From NCBI RefSeq assembly GCF_036053395.1, contig NZ_CP107942.1, forward strand, positions 2,942,501 through 3,006,500: a stretch of DNA of 64,000 bases. The letters are read 5' to 3'. Of this stretch, positions 53,654 to 63,019 are shown in pieces (position 1 is the stretch's first letter; each line of letters opens with the position of its first letter). A program made the position numbers and the translations under genes. Origin of the DNA: Actinoplanes sp. NBC_00393. Its GTDB lineage: Bacteria; Actinomycetota; Actinomycetes; Mycobacteriales; Micromonosporaceae. Below the pieces are notes generated by a model. It had not been told where the DNA came from. It worked only from the letters and a program-made list of their open reading frames with translations, and ran no database searches.

Positions 53654-55443
53654 GCGTACCTCTCCCGGTCGTCCTCGATCGGTGTGGGGGTCAGGGCGCG
53701 CGCCCGCAGCAGCGCCTCGTCGGCCTGCCGCAGCCGGGTGACCGCGGCGTCGTACTCCTGCTGGGCTGCGGCCCGGCGTTTCGCCCGCCCGGCGGCGTCC
53801 TCGGCGGCTGCCGCGTCGATCTCGGCGATGTGGGCGTCGAGTTCGCGCAGCCGCCGTTCGATGGCGTCGTCGAGGGCGACCGACAGCGCGTACTGCAGGT
53901 CGGTGAACCGGGTGCTGATCTCGTCGGTCAGGGCGGCGCGGGCTTCGGCGAGCACGTCACGCAGCCAGCTCTGCGCCTGCCGGCGGTCGTTGTGCACGCG
54001 CCGGCGGTACAGCACGTAGCCGCCGGCGGCCAGGCCGAGCGCGACCCCGGCGACCGGGATCAGCAGTCCGGCGCCGGCGATGCCGAGCGCGGACATGCCC
54101 AGCGTGGCGCCGCGGCCGGCGACCAGGGCGATGCCGCCGGCGGACAGCGCGATCAGCATGTTGTCGCTGGTGCCGCGGGGCGGGCCGGCGGCCAGGGCGT
54201 GCCGGATGGTGGCGCTGAGCCGGGTCAGGGTGGCGGCGAGCCTTTCCGGGTCGAACGCCTCGGCCAGCACCCGCTGGGCGATGTCGTGGTACGCCGTCTC
54301 GAGCCGCTGCGACAGGTCGGCGGCCACGGCCTGCAGGTGGGTGTCGACGTCGTCGGGCAGCGCGGCGAGTTCATCGGTGCTGGCCTTGTCGATGCGGGCG
54401 GCGAGCTGGTGCTGCACGTCGCCGATGCGGGTGCGCAGGTAGCCGACGGTCTCCACCCGGGCCCGCTGGATCTCGGTGCCTAGCCGCAGCGTCCACTGCC
54501 GCGACTCGGTGCGCTTACGCCCGGCCAGGGCGGCACGTTCGGCCCGCGCCTCCGCCTGCTTCTGCGGGTCGGCGGCCGAGGCCTGCACGCGGGCTTCGGC
54601 GGCGTCGCGCAGCCGGGCCAGGTCACCGCGGGCGGCGCGCAGCACGTTGGCCAGGCGCAGCTGGTGGCCGCGGCCGGCGAGTTCGACCAGGGCGTGCTGC
54701 AGCCCGGCGATCCGCGACTCCTCGGCCAGCGCGTCGCGGGCGCCGTCGGGGCCGGACAGGGCGAGTTCGGCGAGGCGGGCGGAGACCGGGAACCAGGGTG
54801 CGGCGGCGAAGCGGGGCGCGTGCGCCTGCAGCAGGGCCCGGTTGTCCTCGGCGATGGTCCGCCACTGCGGAAACGCGTCGATCTTGGTGAGGGCGAAGAC
54901 GACGGCGTCGACGCGTTCGGTGGCGGCGGCCAAAAAGTCCAGTTCGGGCTGGGACAGCGGGGCGGAGGCGTCGGCGACGAACAGCAGGGCGGTGGCCCGC
55001 CGGACCGCGTCCAGCGCGATGGCGGCGTGCGCCGGGTCCAGGCCGCCGGCGCCGGGGGTGTCGAGCAGGCTCAGGTAGCGCAGCAGCGGCGCGGGGTGGG
55101 TGACCTCGATGCGCCGGGCCCGCGGGTGCCGCAGGTCGTCGATCTGCACGGTGTCGCCGCCGGGCAGCCAGGCCGTCGCGGTGAACTCGTCGCCGGGCTG
55201 GAACTGCAGGTACGCGGTGGTGGCCACGGTGACGTCGACCGGGGACAGCCCGGGGACGCCGAGCAGGGCGTTGATCAGGGAGCTCTTGCCGCGTTTGGTC
55301 TCCCCGACGATCACGATGCCGGGCCGCACGACGTGGTCGCGGCGCAGTTCGGCCAGGTCGGCGGCGGCGTCGGGGTCGGCGGTGCGCAGGTAGGACAGGG
55401 TGTCGCGGACGGCGGTGTCCAGCTGGACGGTCAGGTCGGTCAC
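53650..55443 (-). CDS. Dynamin-like GTPase with C-terminal membrane hairpin
   Basis: The 597-residue protein starts at GTG 55443. GTPase motifs: G1 GETKRGKSS at 47-55, a Thr-rich switch I around VTVATTAYL, G3 DTPG at 128-131 and G4 ALTKID near 175. Long helices follow (about 250-400). A hydrophobic paddle-like region (LIALSAGGIALVAGRG through GVALGLAAGGYVLY, about 430-490) precedes more coiled coil. This matches bacterial dynamin-like proteins that remodel membranes, such as Streptomyces DynA/DynB or mycobacterial IniA. It overlaps both neighbours by four bases. Confidence 0.9.
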   Translation of the reverse strand: MTDLTVQLDTAVRDTLSYLRTADPDAAADLAELRRDHVVRPGIVIVGETKRGKSSLINALLGVPGLSPVDVTVATTAYLQFQPGDEFTATAWLPGGDTVQIDDLRHPRARRIEVTHPAPLLRYLSLLDTPGAGGLDPAHAAIALDAVRRATALLFVADASAPLSQPELDFLAAATERVDAVVFALTKIDAFPQWRTIAEDNRALLQAHAPRFAAAPWFPVSARLAELALSGPDGARDALAEESRIAGLQHALVELAGRGHQLRLANVLRAARGDLARLRDAAEARVQASAADPQKQAEARAERAALAGRKRTESRQWTLRLGTEIQRARVETVGYLRTRIGDVQHQLAARIDKASTDELAALPDDVDTHLQAVAADLSQRLETAYHDIAQRVLAEAFDPERLAATLTRLSATIRHALAAGPPRGTSDNMLIALSAGGIALVAGRGATLGMSALGIAGAGLLIPVAGVALGLAAGGYVLYRRRVHNDRRQAQSWLRDVLAEARAALTDEISTRFTDLQYALSVALDDAIERRLRELDAHIAEIDAAAAEDAAGRAKRRAAAQQEYDAAVTRLRQADEALLRARALTPTPIEDDRERYA

Positions 55444-56912
55444 CGGCGCACCTCCTGCGCTAGGAGGTGGAAGCCGCGGTGCGCGACGTGGGCGATGCGG
55501 GCCTGGGCGGGGCCGGCGCCGTCCACCGCGTACGCCCGCCACCGCCCGGCCGCGCTGATCGCGGCCGCCGCCAGTTCGCCCGCGTCGGCCTCGGGCAGCT
55601 CCAGGATCCAGCGCGGGTCGTCGGAGGTGGCCAGCCGGATCAGTTCGCGTTCCCAGTCGGCCGGCAGCGGCACGCTGCCGCTGGCCGCGCGCTGGGCGGC
55701 GTCGAGCAACCGCAGCCGGTGGTAGGCGGGGTCGCGCAGGGTGTTCTCCAAGGCGTCGCGGATGGTCTGCCGGGCCTGCGGGTCGTTGCTGTAGCCGGCG
55801 AGCCGTTCCAGCCGGGTCAGCGCCCACCCGGCCTTGATCGCGTCGCAGCGCCAGCGGAAGGTGCGGTCCACGGTGTCGCGCAGCCGCTCGAACCCGGACG
55901 CGGCGAGCAGCCGCCGCACCAGCTCGCCGGTGCCGAGCCGCGGTTCGGCGGCCAGCTGGGCGCAGGCGAAGCCGATGCCGTACAGATCGAGGCGGGTCAG
56001 CAGCCGGTCGCGCTGTTCGGCGCTGACCGGGGCGGGCCGGTTGCGGAACAGGTCGGCGGAGGCCAGCAGCAGGGTCAATTCCGCGGCGGGCAGCGTGGCC
56101 AGCTTGGCGAGCGCGTCACGGTCGGCAGCGGTCAACCGGCCGGCCTCGGCGGTCTCGGCCAGCAGTGCGGCCACCGGCACCACATCGCCGACGGTACGCG
56201 TGAGCAGCCGCGCCTGCTGCTGAGCGAGGGGCCCGGCCACCGGCCACGGGTCGCCGGCCCCGCCGGTCAGCGTGTCCACCTTGCCGAGCACGCCGATCGC
56301 GTTGATCGGGCTGGTCGCCAACCGGGCCGACGCGGCGTGGAAGGCTTCCAGGGCGCGCAGGTCGTCGGCCCGTACCGCCTGGGTGAACACGTACATGACC
56401 GCTTCGGCGGCGGTGATCTCCCCGGCCGAGTCGGCGTCGATCCCGACGGCCTCCTCGGCGCGGGCGCTGCCGGCGATGTCGGTGGAGGCCAGCCCGGGCG
56501 TGTCGACGACGGTCAGGTCCCGCAGCCGGTCGCTGGTCAGGGTGACGTCGACGTAGGCGACCCGGGCGGCGGGCACCCCGAGCCGGGCCGGGACCATGCC
56601 GTCGTCGTCCAGCGGGAGGCTGCGCCGTTCGCCCTCGCGGGTGATCACGTCGATGCGGTCGGCGGGCCCGTAACGGAACCGGGTGACCACGCGGGTGCAC
56701 TCGCCGGCCGCGGTAGGGGCGACGCGACGGCCGATCAGGGCGTTGACTAGTGTCGACTTTCCGGCTTTCAGGCGACCTGCGATCGCGACCCGTAACGGAT
56801 CGTGTAGACGGTCACCGATCTGTCGTACCTGGCCACCAGCATCGGAGGAGATCTTCGTGACGATCTCGTGACAGAGCGTCGCGACGCCGGTGGTGAGGGG
56901 GCCGCTCACCAC
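55440..56912 (-). CDS. Dynamin-like GTPase, first of pair
   Basis: The 490-residue protein has G1 GRLKAGKST at 46-54, G3 VVDTPGLAS at 135-143 and G4 GVLGKVDTLTG. The C-terminal helical domain has no strong membrane segment, unlike its partner. Paired bacterial dynamins often form hetero-oligomers, which would let this member rely on the other for membrane binding. In sporulating actinomycetes such pairs act at division septa; here it is inference. The gene opens the three-gene operon. Confidence 0.9.
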   Translation of the reverse strand: MVSGPLTTGVATLCHEIVTKISSDAGGQVRQIGDRLHDPLRVAIAGRLKAGKSTLVNALIGRRVAPTAAGECTRVVTRFRYGPADRIDVITREGERRSLPLDDDGMVPARLGVPAARVAYVDVTLTSDRLRDLTVVDTPGLASTDIAGSARAEEAVGIDADSAGEITAAEAVMYVFTQAVRADDLRALEAFHAASARLATSPINAIGVLGKVDTLTGGAGDPWPVAGPLAQQQARLLTRTVGDVVPVAALLAETAEAGRLTAADRDALAKLATLPAAELTLLLASADLFRNRPAPVSAEQRDRLLTRLDLYGIGFACAQLAAEPRLGTGELVRRLLAASGFERLRDTVDRTFRWRCDAIKAGWALTRLERLAGYSNDPQARQTIRDALENTLRDPAYHRLRLLDAAQRAASGSVPLPADWERELIRLATSDDPRWILELPEADAGELAAAAISAAGRWRAYAVDGAGPAQARIAHVAHRGFHLLAQEVRR

Positions 56913-56922
56913 GACTCGTCAG

Positions 56923-56953
56923 GTGCGCACAAAGTCGGCGACAATGTGCGTAC
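56923..56953. promoter_or_regulatory. Dyad upstream of the dynamin operon
   Basis: GTGCGCACA (56923-56931) and TGTGCGTAC (56945-56953) form a near-perfect inverted repeat 11 bp before the first dynamin gene. Possible operator. The rest of the 219-bp divergent region shows nothing else recognisable. Confidence 0.35.
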
Positions 56954-57131
56954 CGCGGCTGACGTCGTCACGAGGAGGGCCTTTCCGTCGCAGCAGTGGC
57001 AGGCCGGAACCGCCTGCCCGCAGCACAGCCTACGGACGCCGGGGTCGCGGCCGGATCCCGTGTTCGTGCCAGTGAGGTTCGGCCCCGGCAGGTGAGGGGC
57101 TGGGGTCCAACAGGGTGAGGGAGGAGCGCCG

Positions 57132-59930
57132 GTGCCGGACGAGCCCGAGTCAGCCGCCCACGCGGCGCTGCGCCAAGGGCCCGCGCTCATCGTCCTGACC
57201 GGCCCACCCGGCAGCGGCCGCAGCACCCTGCTGCGCCGGGTCGCCGCCTCGGTGCCCGGCCCCACCCACCTCGGTGGCGGTCTGGCCATGCTCTCCAGTG
57301 TTCCCGCGCTGGCCCTGTCCCGGGCCGTGCGCGCCCGGCTGCCCGCCGACGACGTGCACCTGCTCGCCGAAGCGGTCCGGTCCCGGGTCCGCGGCGGCCT
57401 GCTGGTCATCGACGACCTGCAGCACGCCGATCCGGCCACGGTCGCGGCGCTGCCCCATCTGGCCCGCACGTGCCGGGTGCTGGTCGCTTTGCGTACCCCG
57501 CATCGCCTTGCCGACCCTGCGGTGGCCGCCCTGCGCGCTGCCGCGACCGCCTGGCTCGCGGTGCCCCCGCTGGACCCGGCGGCCGCCCGCGCGCTGGCCC
57601 GGCAGAGCGCCGCCCGCCTCGACGACGCCCAGCTCAACGCGGTGATCGTCCGCGCCGGCGGCAACCCCTTGGCGATCATCGCGCTGGCCCGGCAGGCAGC
57701 CACCGGTCGCGCTCCGGTGGGCGAGGACATAGACCAGGTGGCGTACGCGATAGCCACCGCCCTGGCCGACCTGCCCCGCCCGGCCCGCACCGCCCTGGCC
57801 GCGCTCGGCCTGCTCGGCCGCCCCGCCCCGGCCGCCCTGCTGGGCACCGGCGCCGCCGAACTGCTGGCCACCGGCCTGGTCACCGCCGAACCGGGCGGCG
57901 ACCTGCTGCCGGTGTCGGCCTACGTCGCCGAGACCGCCGCGGGCCTGCTGGACGCGGCCGCCCGCACCGACCTGCACACCCGCCTGGCCCAGCTGACCCC
58001 ACCCGCGGAAGCCGCCCGCCACCTGGCCGCCGCCGGCGACACCGCGGCGGCCTACCGCACCGCGCTGGCCGCCGCCGACCGCGCCACCGGCGGCGAACGT
58101 GCCGCGCTGCTGCTGTTCGCCAGCGGCCTGGACGTCCCGGTCGACCCGCGGGTGCGGCTGGCCGCAGCCGACGCCGCGCTCGGGGCCGGCCGCCCTCAGG
58201 ACGCCGCGGACGTGCTGCGCCCGCTGGCCGCCGCGCTCGCAGCCTCCGCCTCACACCCCGGGGCCTCCGGCTTTTCTTCCGGCTCGGCCGATCCCGCGGT
58301 GTGGTCTCCGCTCGCCGGCGCGGCCCCACCTGGCCCGGCTGATCCTTCGGCGCGTGCGGGTGCGGCTCTGCCGACCCGGCCCAACCGCCGCGATGCCGGG
58401 CCGGCGTCGGCGGTCGGGTCCGAGGCGCCTGCTGCGGCGGCGCCGCTGGTGCTGGAGGCCGCGGTGCTGCGCGGCGAGGCGTTGCTGCAGGCCGGTGACC
58501 CGGCTGCCGCCCGCGAGGCGGTGCGTCCGGTGCCGGATGCTGCTGCCGCAACGGTGGTGGCCGGCCGGGACCGGGTGCTGCTGCTGGCGGCGCTGGCCAC
58601 CGAGCCGATGGCGGCCCGCGACCTGGCCGACAAGATCGCTGTGCGGCATCCGGATCCGCCGGTCGGCATCGCGGCCGCGCTCGCCGCGGTCCGGGCCGCC
58701 CACCGGCTGCCCGGCTGGGACACCGCTCTGGCCGCGGCCGCCGAGCCCGGCGGCGACCCGCTGATCATCCGGTGGAGTGCCTGGCTGCTCGTGGAACATC
58801 TGGCCGCCGACGGCCGACTGCTCGACTCGGCACGCGCGGCCCTGCGGGCGGCCGAGACCAGCGGGGCCGCGCTCGCCTACGGCTGGCAGACCCGCTTCCT
58901 GGCGGCGGCGGACTGGGCGCTCGCCCTGCACGGCCACCACCTGGACCTGCCACCCACCGCCCCACCCGGTCAGGAACCCGCAGCCGGCGTGCACGGTCAG
59001 CCGGATTTCGGGGCGCTCACCCCGGGCACGCCACCAGCCGACGGGCCTGCACCGCAGGTGCCGGAGCCGGCCGCTGCTGAGCCGCTGCCCGCCGATCTGG
59101 CCTGGGAGGGCGCCGAAGGGGTGCTGCGCCGGGTGTCGAACCTGACCGACCGGACGCTGCCGGCCGAAGCGCGGGCCTATGCGACTGCGGCCACCGCGCT
59201 GATCGAGGCGGACACCGGGTTGCTGGCCGCGGCGCGGACCCGGCTGGACGGGGTGCCCGCGCACCCGGCGCCGGCGTGGGTGGCGCGGGAGGCGGCCTGG
59301 CTGGACGGGCAGCCGGACCGGGCGGCGAGGAGCACGCAGGACACCGGTACCGGGCTGCTGGCCGGGCTTCACGCGATCACCGCGCAGTGGGCGGCGCTCG
59401 ATCTGGGCGTACCCGGCTCGGCGGTGATTCCGGTGGGTTTGCCGGGTCCGGCCCGGCGCACGCTGACGGCCTGGGCGGTCGGGTCGGGGTTCGGGGCGGC
59501 GGCCGGCGGCTGGCAGCCGGTCGCGTTGCGCGAGCAGGTGCGCTGCCTGATCGCGGCGGGGCTGACCGAACCGGACCGCGAGCGTGCGGTGGCCGCTCTG
59601 CTGCAGGCCGAGCAGTTGGCCGACCGGGCCGGGCTGGCTGTGCTCGCCGGGCGGGCCCGCCGCGGGTTGCGCCGGCATCAGGTGCAGCGCGACCGGCGCA
59701 GCCCGCGTTCCGGTGGCCGGCTCACCCAGCGCGAGACCGACGTGTTGCGGCTGGTCGCGGCCGGCGAGCCGACCCGCCGGATCGCCGGGCAGCTGGGCAT
59801 TTCCGCGGAGACCGTGGACACCCACATCCGGTCGAGCATGCGCAAGCTCGGTGCGCGTACCCGTACCGAGGCCGCGGCCCTTGCCTTCGCCCCCGATCCC
59901 TACGACAGCAGCGAGGAAGGTCGCCGGTGA
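57132..59930 (+). CDS. Large LuxR-family ATPase regulator
   Basis: The 932-residue protein has a GTG start after GGGAGG. Walker A GPPGSGRST is at 24-32 and Walker B LLVIDDLQHADP near 95-106, as in LAL/STAND regulators. A long helical TPR-like middle follows, with low-complexity Pro/Ala stretches around 375-440 and 605-650. The C-terminal HTH has GRLTQRETDVLRLVAAGEPT and IAGQLGISAETVDTHIRSSM. The size class controls secondary metabolism or catabolism. It is coupled by GTGA overlap to the next gene. Confidence 0.9.
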   Translation: MPDEPESAAHAALRQGPALIVLTGPPGSGRSTLLRRVAASVPGPTHLGGGLAMLSSVPALALSRAVRARLPADDVHLLAEAVRSRVRGGLLVIDDLQHADPATVAALPHLARTCRVLVALRTPHRLADPAVAALRAAATAWLAVPPLDPAAARALARQSAARLDDAQLNAVIVRAGGNPLAIIALARQAATGRAPVGEDIDQVAYAIATALADLPRPARTALAALGLLGRPAPAALLGTGAAELLATGLVTAEPGGDLLPVSAYVAETAAGLLDAAARTDLHTRLAQLTPPAEAARHLAAAGDTAAAYRTALAAADRATGGERAALLLFASGLDVPVDPRVRLAAADAALGAGRPQDAADVLRPLAAALAASASHPGASGFSSGSADPAVWSPLAGAAPPGPADPSARAGAALPTRPNRRDAGPASAVGSEAPAAAAPLVLEAAVLRGEALLQAGDPAAAREAVRPVPDAAAATVVAGRDRVLLLAALATEPMAARDLADKIAVRHPDPPVGIAAALAAVRAAHRLPGWDTALAAAAEPGGDPLIIRWSAWLLVEHLAADGRLLDSARAALRAAETSGAALAYGWQTRFLAAADWALALHGHHLDLPPTAPPGQEPAAGVHGQPDFGALTPGTPPADGPAPQVPEPAAAEPLPADLAWEGAEGVLRRVSNLTDRTLPAEARAYATAATALIEADTGLLAAARTRLDGVPAHPAPAWVAREAAWLDGQPDRAARSTQDTGTGLLAGLHAITAQWAALDLGVPGSAVIPVGLPGPARRTLTAWAVGSGFGAAAGGWQPVALREQVRCLIAAGLTEPDRERAVAALLQAEQLADRAGLAVLAGRARRGLRRHQVQRDRRSPRSGGRLTQRETDVLRLVAAGEPTRRIAGQLGISAETVDTHIRSSMRKLGARTRTEAAALAFAPDPYDSSEEGRR

Positions 59931-60460
59931 CAAGACAGCCCGACGCTCCACGCCACGTAGTGGCCACCTCGGCGGAGGCCGAGACGGTTCTGCGCCGCCT
60001 TGCTCGCGAGGGTTGGACGGCACGGTCGGGGTTCGCCCTGCCGGACCCGTCCTGGGACGTCGGCGCCGCCCGGCTGGTGCTGCACGGCCGCATCGCCGAC
60101 GACGACACCGAGACCGCGCAGCTGGCGGTCCTCGCGGCGGCCCGCGGCGCCGGGGTGGTGGCGATCTGTGACACCGATTCGGCGGCCGGGCGGGCACTCG
60201 TCGACGACCTGGGGCGGATCGGCCCGGTGCACCGCGGGATCGACGGTTCCGACATCATCGCCAATCTGATCCCGGAGCAGCGGGCCCTGCTGGACCGGCT
60301 CGCCGCCGGGGACACCATCGCGGCGGCCGCGGCCGCCGAGTTCCTTTCCCTGCGTACGGCGAACCGGCGCATCGCCGAGGCCCGGGCCATGTTCGGGGTC
60401 CGCACGACGCGCGAGGCGGTCCTGGCCTACCTGCGGCAACGTCAGCGGCAGCCGGAGTGA
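59927..60460 (+). CDS. Small LuxR-like DNA-binding protein with degenerate receiver
   Basis: About 177 residues from GTG 59927. The first 110 residues resemble a receiver fold (AARLVLHGRIADDDTETAQL, GAGVVAICDTDSAAGRALVD) but lack the phospho-acceptor Asp pattern. The C-terminal HTH is LIPEQRALLDRLAAGDTIAA with FLSLRTANRRIAEARAMFGV. It is translationally coupled to the large regulator and to the aldo/keto reductase, so it may act as a partner without phosphorylation. Confidence 0.8.
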   Translation: MTRQPDAPRHVVATSAEAETVLRRLAREGWTARSGFALPDPSWDVGAARLVLHGRIADDDTETAQLAVLAAARGAGVVAICDTDSAAGRALVDDLGRIGPVHRGIDGSDIIANLIPEQRALLDRLAAGDTIAAAAAAEFLSLRTANRRIAEARAMFGVRTTREAVLAYLRQRQRQPE

Positions 60461-61260
60461 ACGACTTCCTGATCGGCGGGGTGCGCCGGGTGGGCCGGCT
60501 CGGGTTCGGGGCGATGCACCTGCCCACCGCGCCCGGCGAGCAGCGGGACAACGCGATCGCGGTGGCCCGCCGGGCGGTCGAGCTGGGTGTCACCCTGATC
60601 GACACCGCCCACCTGTACGGGTGGGGCGCCAACGAGGAGCTGCTCGCCGAGGCCCTGTACCCGTATCCGCCGCAGCTGCTGCTGGCCACCAAGGTCGGGG
60701 TCGCCCCGCCCGGCGAGCTGTGCGGGCGCCCGGATTTCCTGCGCGGCCAGGTCGACGAGGCGCTGCGCCGGCTGCGCACCGACCGCATCGAGCTGATGCA
60801 GCTGCACCGCGTCGACCCGCAGGTGCCGCTCGCCGACCAGGTCGGCGCCCTGCGTGAGCTCCGCGACGCCGGCAAGATCGCCCATATCGGGTTGTCCGAG
60901 GTGAGCGTCGCGCAGCTCACCGAGGCCCGCGGCATCGTCGAGATCGCGAGTGTGCAGAACCGCTACAACCTGCAGTTCCGCGAGTACGAGCCGGTCCTGG
61001 CCGCCTGCGCCGAGGCCGGGATCGCGTTCCTGCCGTGGCGCCCGGTGCTGCCCGCGGTCACCGCCGACGGCCCGGTCGCCGCAGTGGCCGCCGCGACCGG
61101 CGCGACCGGCGCGCAGGTGGCGCTGGCCTGGTTGCTGGCCCGTTCCCCGGTGATGCTGCCGATTCCCGGCACCGCCTCCCTGGACCATCTGGCCGAGAAC
61201 GTCGCCGCCGCCGGCCTGCGGCTCACCGCCGACCAGCTCGCGCTGCTGGACGCGGGGTAG
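60457..61260 (+). CDS. Aldo/keto reductase
   Basis: The 267-residue TIM-barrel enzyme has a GTG start in a GTGA overlap. Its motifs are LGFGAMHLP, catalytic Asp and Tyr in LIDTAHLYGWGANEE, Lys in LLATKVGV, and His in LMQLHRVD. The NADPH-binding end is LPIPGTASLDHLAENV. It reduces a carbonyl substrate that cannot be specified. It closes the regulator operon and meets the next gene tail to tail with no gap. Confidence 0.92.
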   Translation: MNDFLIGGVRRVGRLGFGAMHLPTAPGEQRDNAIAVARRAVELGVTLIDTAHLYGWGANEELLAEALYPYPPQLLLATKVGVAPPGELCGRPDFLRGQVDEALRRLRTDRIELMQLHRVDPQVPLADQVGALRELRDAGKIAHIGLSEVSVAQLTEARGIVEIASVQNRYNLQFREYEPVLAACAEAGIAFLPWRPVLPAVTADGPVAAVAAATGATGAQVALAWLLARSPVMLPIPGTASLDHLAENVAAAGLRLTADQLALLDAG

Positions 61261-61790
61261 TCACTGCCTCCGCACCTCGAAGTCGATCTCCCGCTGGTCG
61301 GCGTCGCGGTCGCGCTGGTCGGCCTGGTCGGCGCGCAGGTTCAGGGCGGCGTCGCGCGTGTCGGCCTGCCGGTCGCGTTCGGCCTGCAGGTCTCGGCGGT
61401 AGTGCTCGCGCCGGTCCAGCAGCTCCTCGCGGTCCTGCACCCGCCGTTCCCGGTCGACCAGGACGGACAGGTGTATTCGGTGTCGCGCTGTTCCTGCTCG
61501 ATGGTCCGTTGCTGAAGGTTCGCCGGGTCGACGTCGGCCGAGCTGCTGGCCCGGATGGCCGTCCGCACCGCGTGCGGCGGCAGCCGGCCCGCCCGGTACG
61601 ACTCGGCCGCCGCCCGTTCGGCGGCGGCGAACAGCCGGTCCCGGGCGGCGTGATCCGCGGCGCCGGGCAGCCGCGCGGCCAGTTGCTCGTGGACCCGCGC
61701 GCTCTGTTCCGCGGTGACGGCCAGGTCTTCGGCGATGCGGGCCAGTCGCTGGAACTGGTCGTGGTGGCTGACGTCACGCTGCGCTGGCAT
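61261..61790 (-). pseudogene. Coiled-coil protein gene with one frameshift
   Basis: From ATG 61790 the frame encodes RDVSHHDQFQRLARIAEDLA through PANLQQRTIEQEQRDTEY. Near 61470 the sensible reading shifts by one base to LSVLVDRERRVQDREELLDR and ends QADQRDRDADQREIDFEVRR at TGA 61261-61263. Both halves are the same Arg/Asp/Gln-rich helical type. Without the shift the first frame runs into Cys/Thr-rich nonsense. It is a recent mutation or a sequence error. Confidence 0.75.
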
Positions 61791-61876
61791 GCGTCAACTA
61801 TGTGGCCTGGCGACCGGTTGCACCATCGCAGGGCCGGCCGTGTCGCCGGTTGCGCGGTGCCGCCAGAATCAGCGCT

Positions 61877-62605
61877 GTGAATCTGGTGCGCCCGCTCGGG
61901 ATCCGCCTGGGCCTGGTCGGCTGCTGCCTGCTGCCTGGGGCGGTCGCCGCCGCCGTCGACGTGCGCGGCTGGCTGCCGCAGTGGTGGCCGGCGTCGGTCC
62001 TGCTCGCCGTCGGCCTGCACGCGTGGGTGCGCGCCCGCGCCCGGGCCGGGCGCAAAGGCCAGGACGACACCGGGTACGAGAAACCGTGGTGGACCGGGTG
62101 GCTGGACATCGCGATGTTCGTGGCGATGTTCGCGCTCGCCGTCTCGATGTATTCCACGGCCCGGCTGATCGCGCTGGACGTGTGGGACTCGCCCACGCAG
62201 GTCCGGGTCCTGGTCGAGGACATGAATGTCTCCGAGCGCCGCGGCGGCGGGTTCGACGAGCAGTTCTGTTACCAGCTGGCCCGGCTCGACGGGTCGAAGG
62301 TTCCCGTCGAGCTGTGCCGCGACGTGCGCGCGTTCTCCCTGGACGAGCGGATCACGGTGCTGCTCGAGCCGACCGGTCTGGTCGGCCCGGAGACGCCGCA
62401 GCAGGTGGCCGGGCTGGGCGGCTGGCGCTACCTGGCGCCGGGGCTGGCCGTCTTCCTGGTGGCGGGCGGCTGGTTGCTCGGCCCGCACCTGGGCCGGGAC
62501 GAGACCGCCCGGACGCGGGCGCCGACGATCACCCGGCGAGTGTCGATTCGATCGCCTCGACCACCAGCGCGTGGTCGTCGGCCTGGGGCAGGCCGGAAAC
62601 GGTGA
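61877..62605 (+). CDS. Membrane protein of unknown function
   Basis: About 242 residues from GTG 61877. Hydrophobic helices lie near 10-27, 33-50, 75-98 and 183-203. Between the last two is a beta-rich segment (VRVLVEDMNVSERRGGGFDE, LARLDGSKVPVELCRDVRAF) likely outside the membrane. The basic tail overlaps the convergent UPF0303 gene by 77 bases, and the stop may be beyond the functional end. No family recognised. Confidence 0.7.
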   Translation: MNLVRPLGIRLGLVGCCLLPGAVAAAVDVRGWLPQWWPASVLLAVGLHAWVRARARAGRKGQDDTGYEKPWWTGWLDIAMFVAMFALAVSMYSTARLIALDVWDSPTQVRVLVEDMNVSERRGGGFDEQFCYQLARLDGSKVPVELCRDVRAFSLDERITVLLEPTGLVGPETPQQVAGLGGWRYLAPGLAVFLVAGGWLLGPHLGRDETARTRAPTITRRVSIRSPRPPARGRRPGAGRKR

Positions 62606-63002
62606 CCACGCCGATGATCCCGGCGCCGGTGACCCGGATCGGGAAGGCGCCGCCGTGCGCCGCGTACCGGGCCGGGTCGACGCCCATCTCGGCGTTCAGG
62701 CTCTGGCCCTTGGCGGCCAGCCGGCGGCCCACCAGGTACGAGGAGCCGGCGTAGCGGTAGACGACGCGCACCTTGCGCTCGATCCAGGCGTCGTTGTCGG
62801 CGCTGGAGCCGGGCAGCCCGGCGTGGAACAGCTGCTGTTCGCCGCGGCGGATGTCGACGGCGACCGGCAGCCGCCGTTCGGTGGCCAGCTTGACGAGCAG
62901 GCTGCCCAGCGCCCACGCGTCGGTCTCGTCGAAGCGCGGGAACACCAGGCGGCGTTCCTGCTCCTCGATGGTGGCGATCAGCTTGTCCAGGTCGTCGCTC
63001 AT
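62529..63002 (-). CDS. UPF0303 / HbpS-type (DUF336-like) protein
   Basis: The 157-residue protein starts at ATG 63002. It has AWALGSLLVKLATERRLPVA, the conserved RKVRVVYRYAGSSYLVGRRL, and HGGAFPIRVTGAGIIGVVTV. These match the UPF0303 branch of the heme-binding HbpS/GlcG fold. Members have been linked to heme or small-molecule binding; no ligand can be assigned. It follows the permease gene on the same strand after 17 bp. Confidence 0.88.
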   Translation of the reverse strand: MSDDLDKLIATIEEQERRLVFPRFDETDAWALGSLLVKLATERRLPVAVDIRRGEQQLFHAGLPGSSADNDAWIERKVRVVYRYAGSSYLVGRRLAAKGQSLNAEMGVDPARYAAHGGAFPIRVTGAGIIGVVTVSGLPQADDHALVVEAIESTLAG

Positions 63003-63019
63003 GCCGCCATTCTCGCCTG

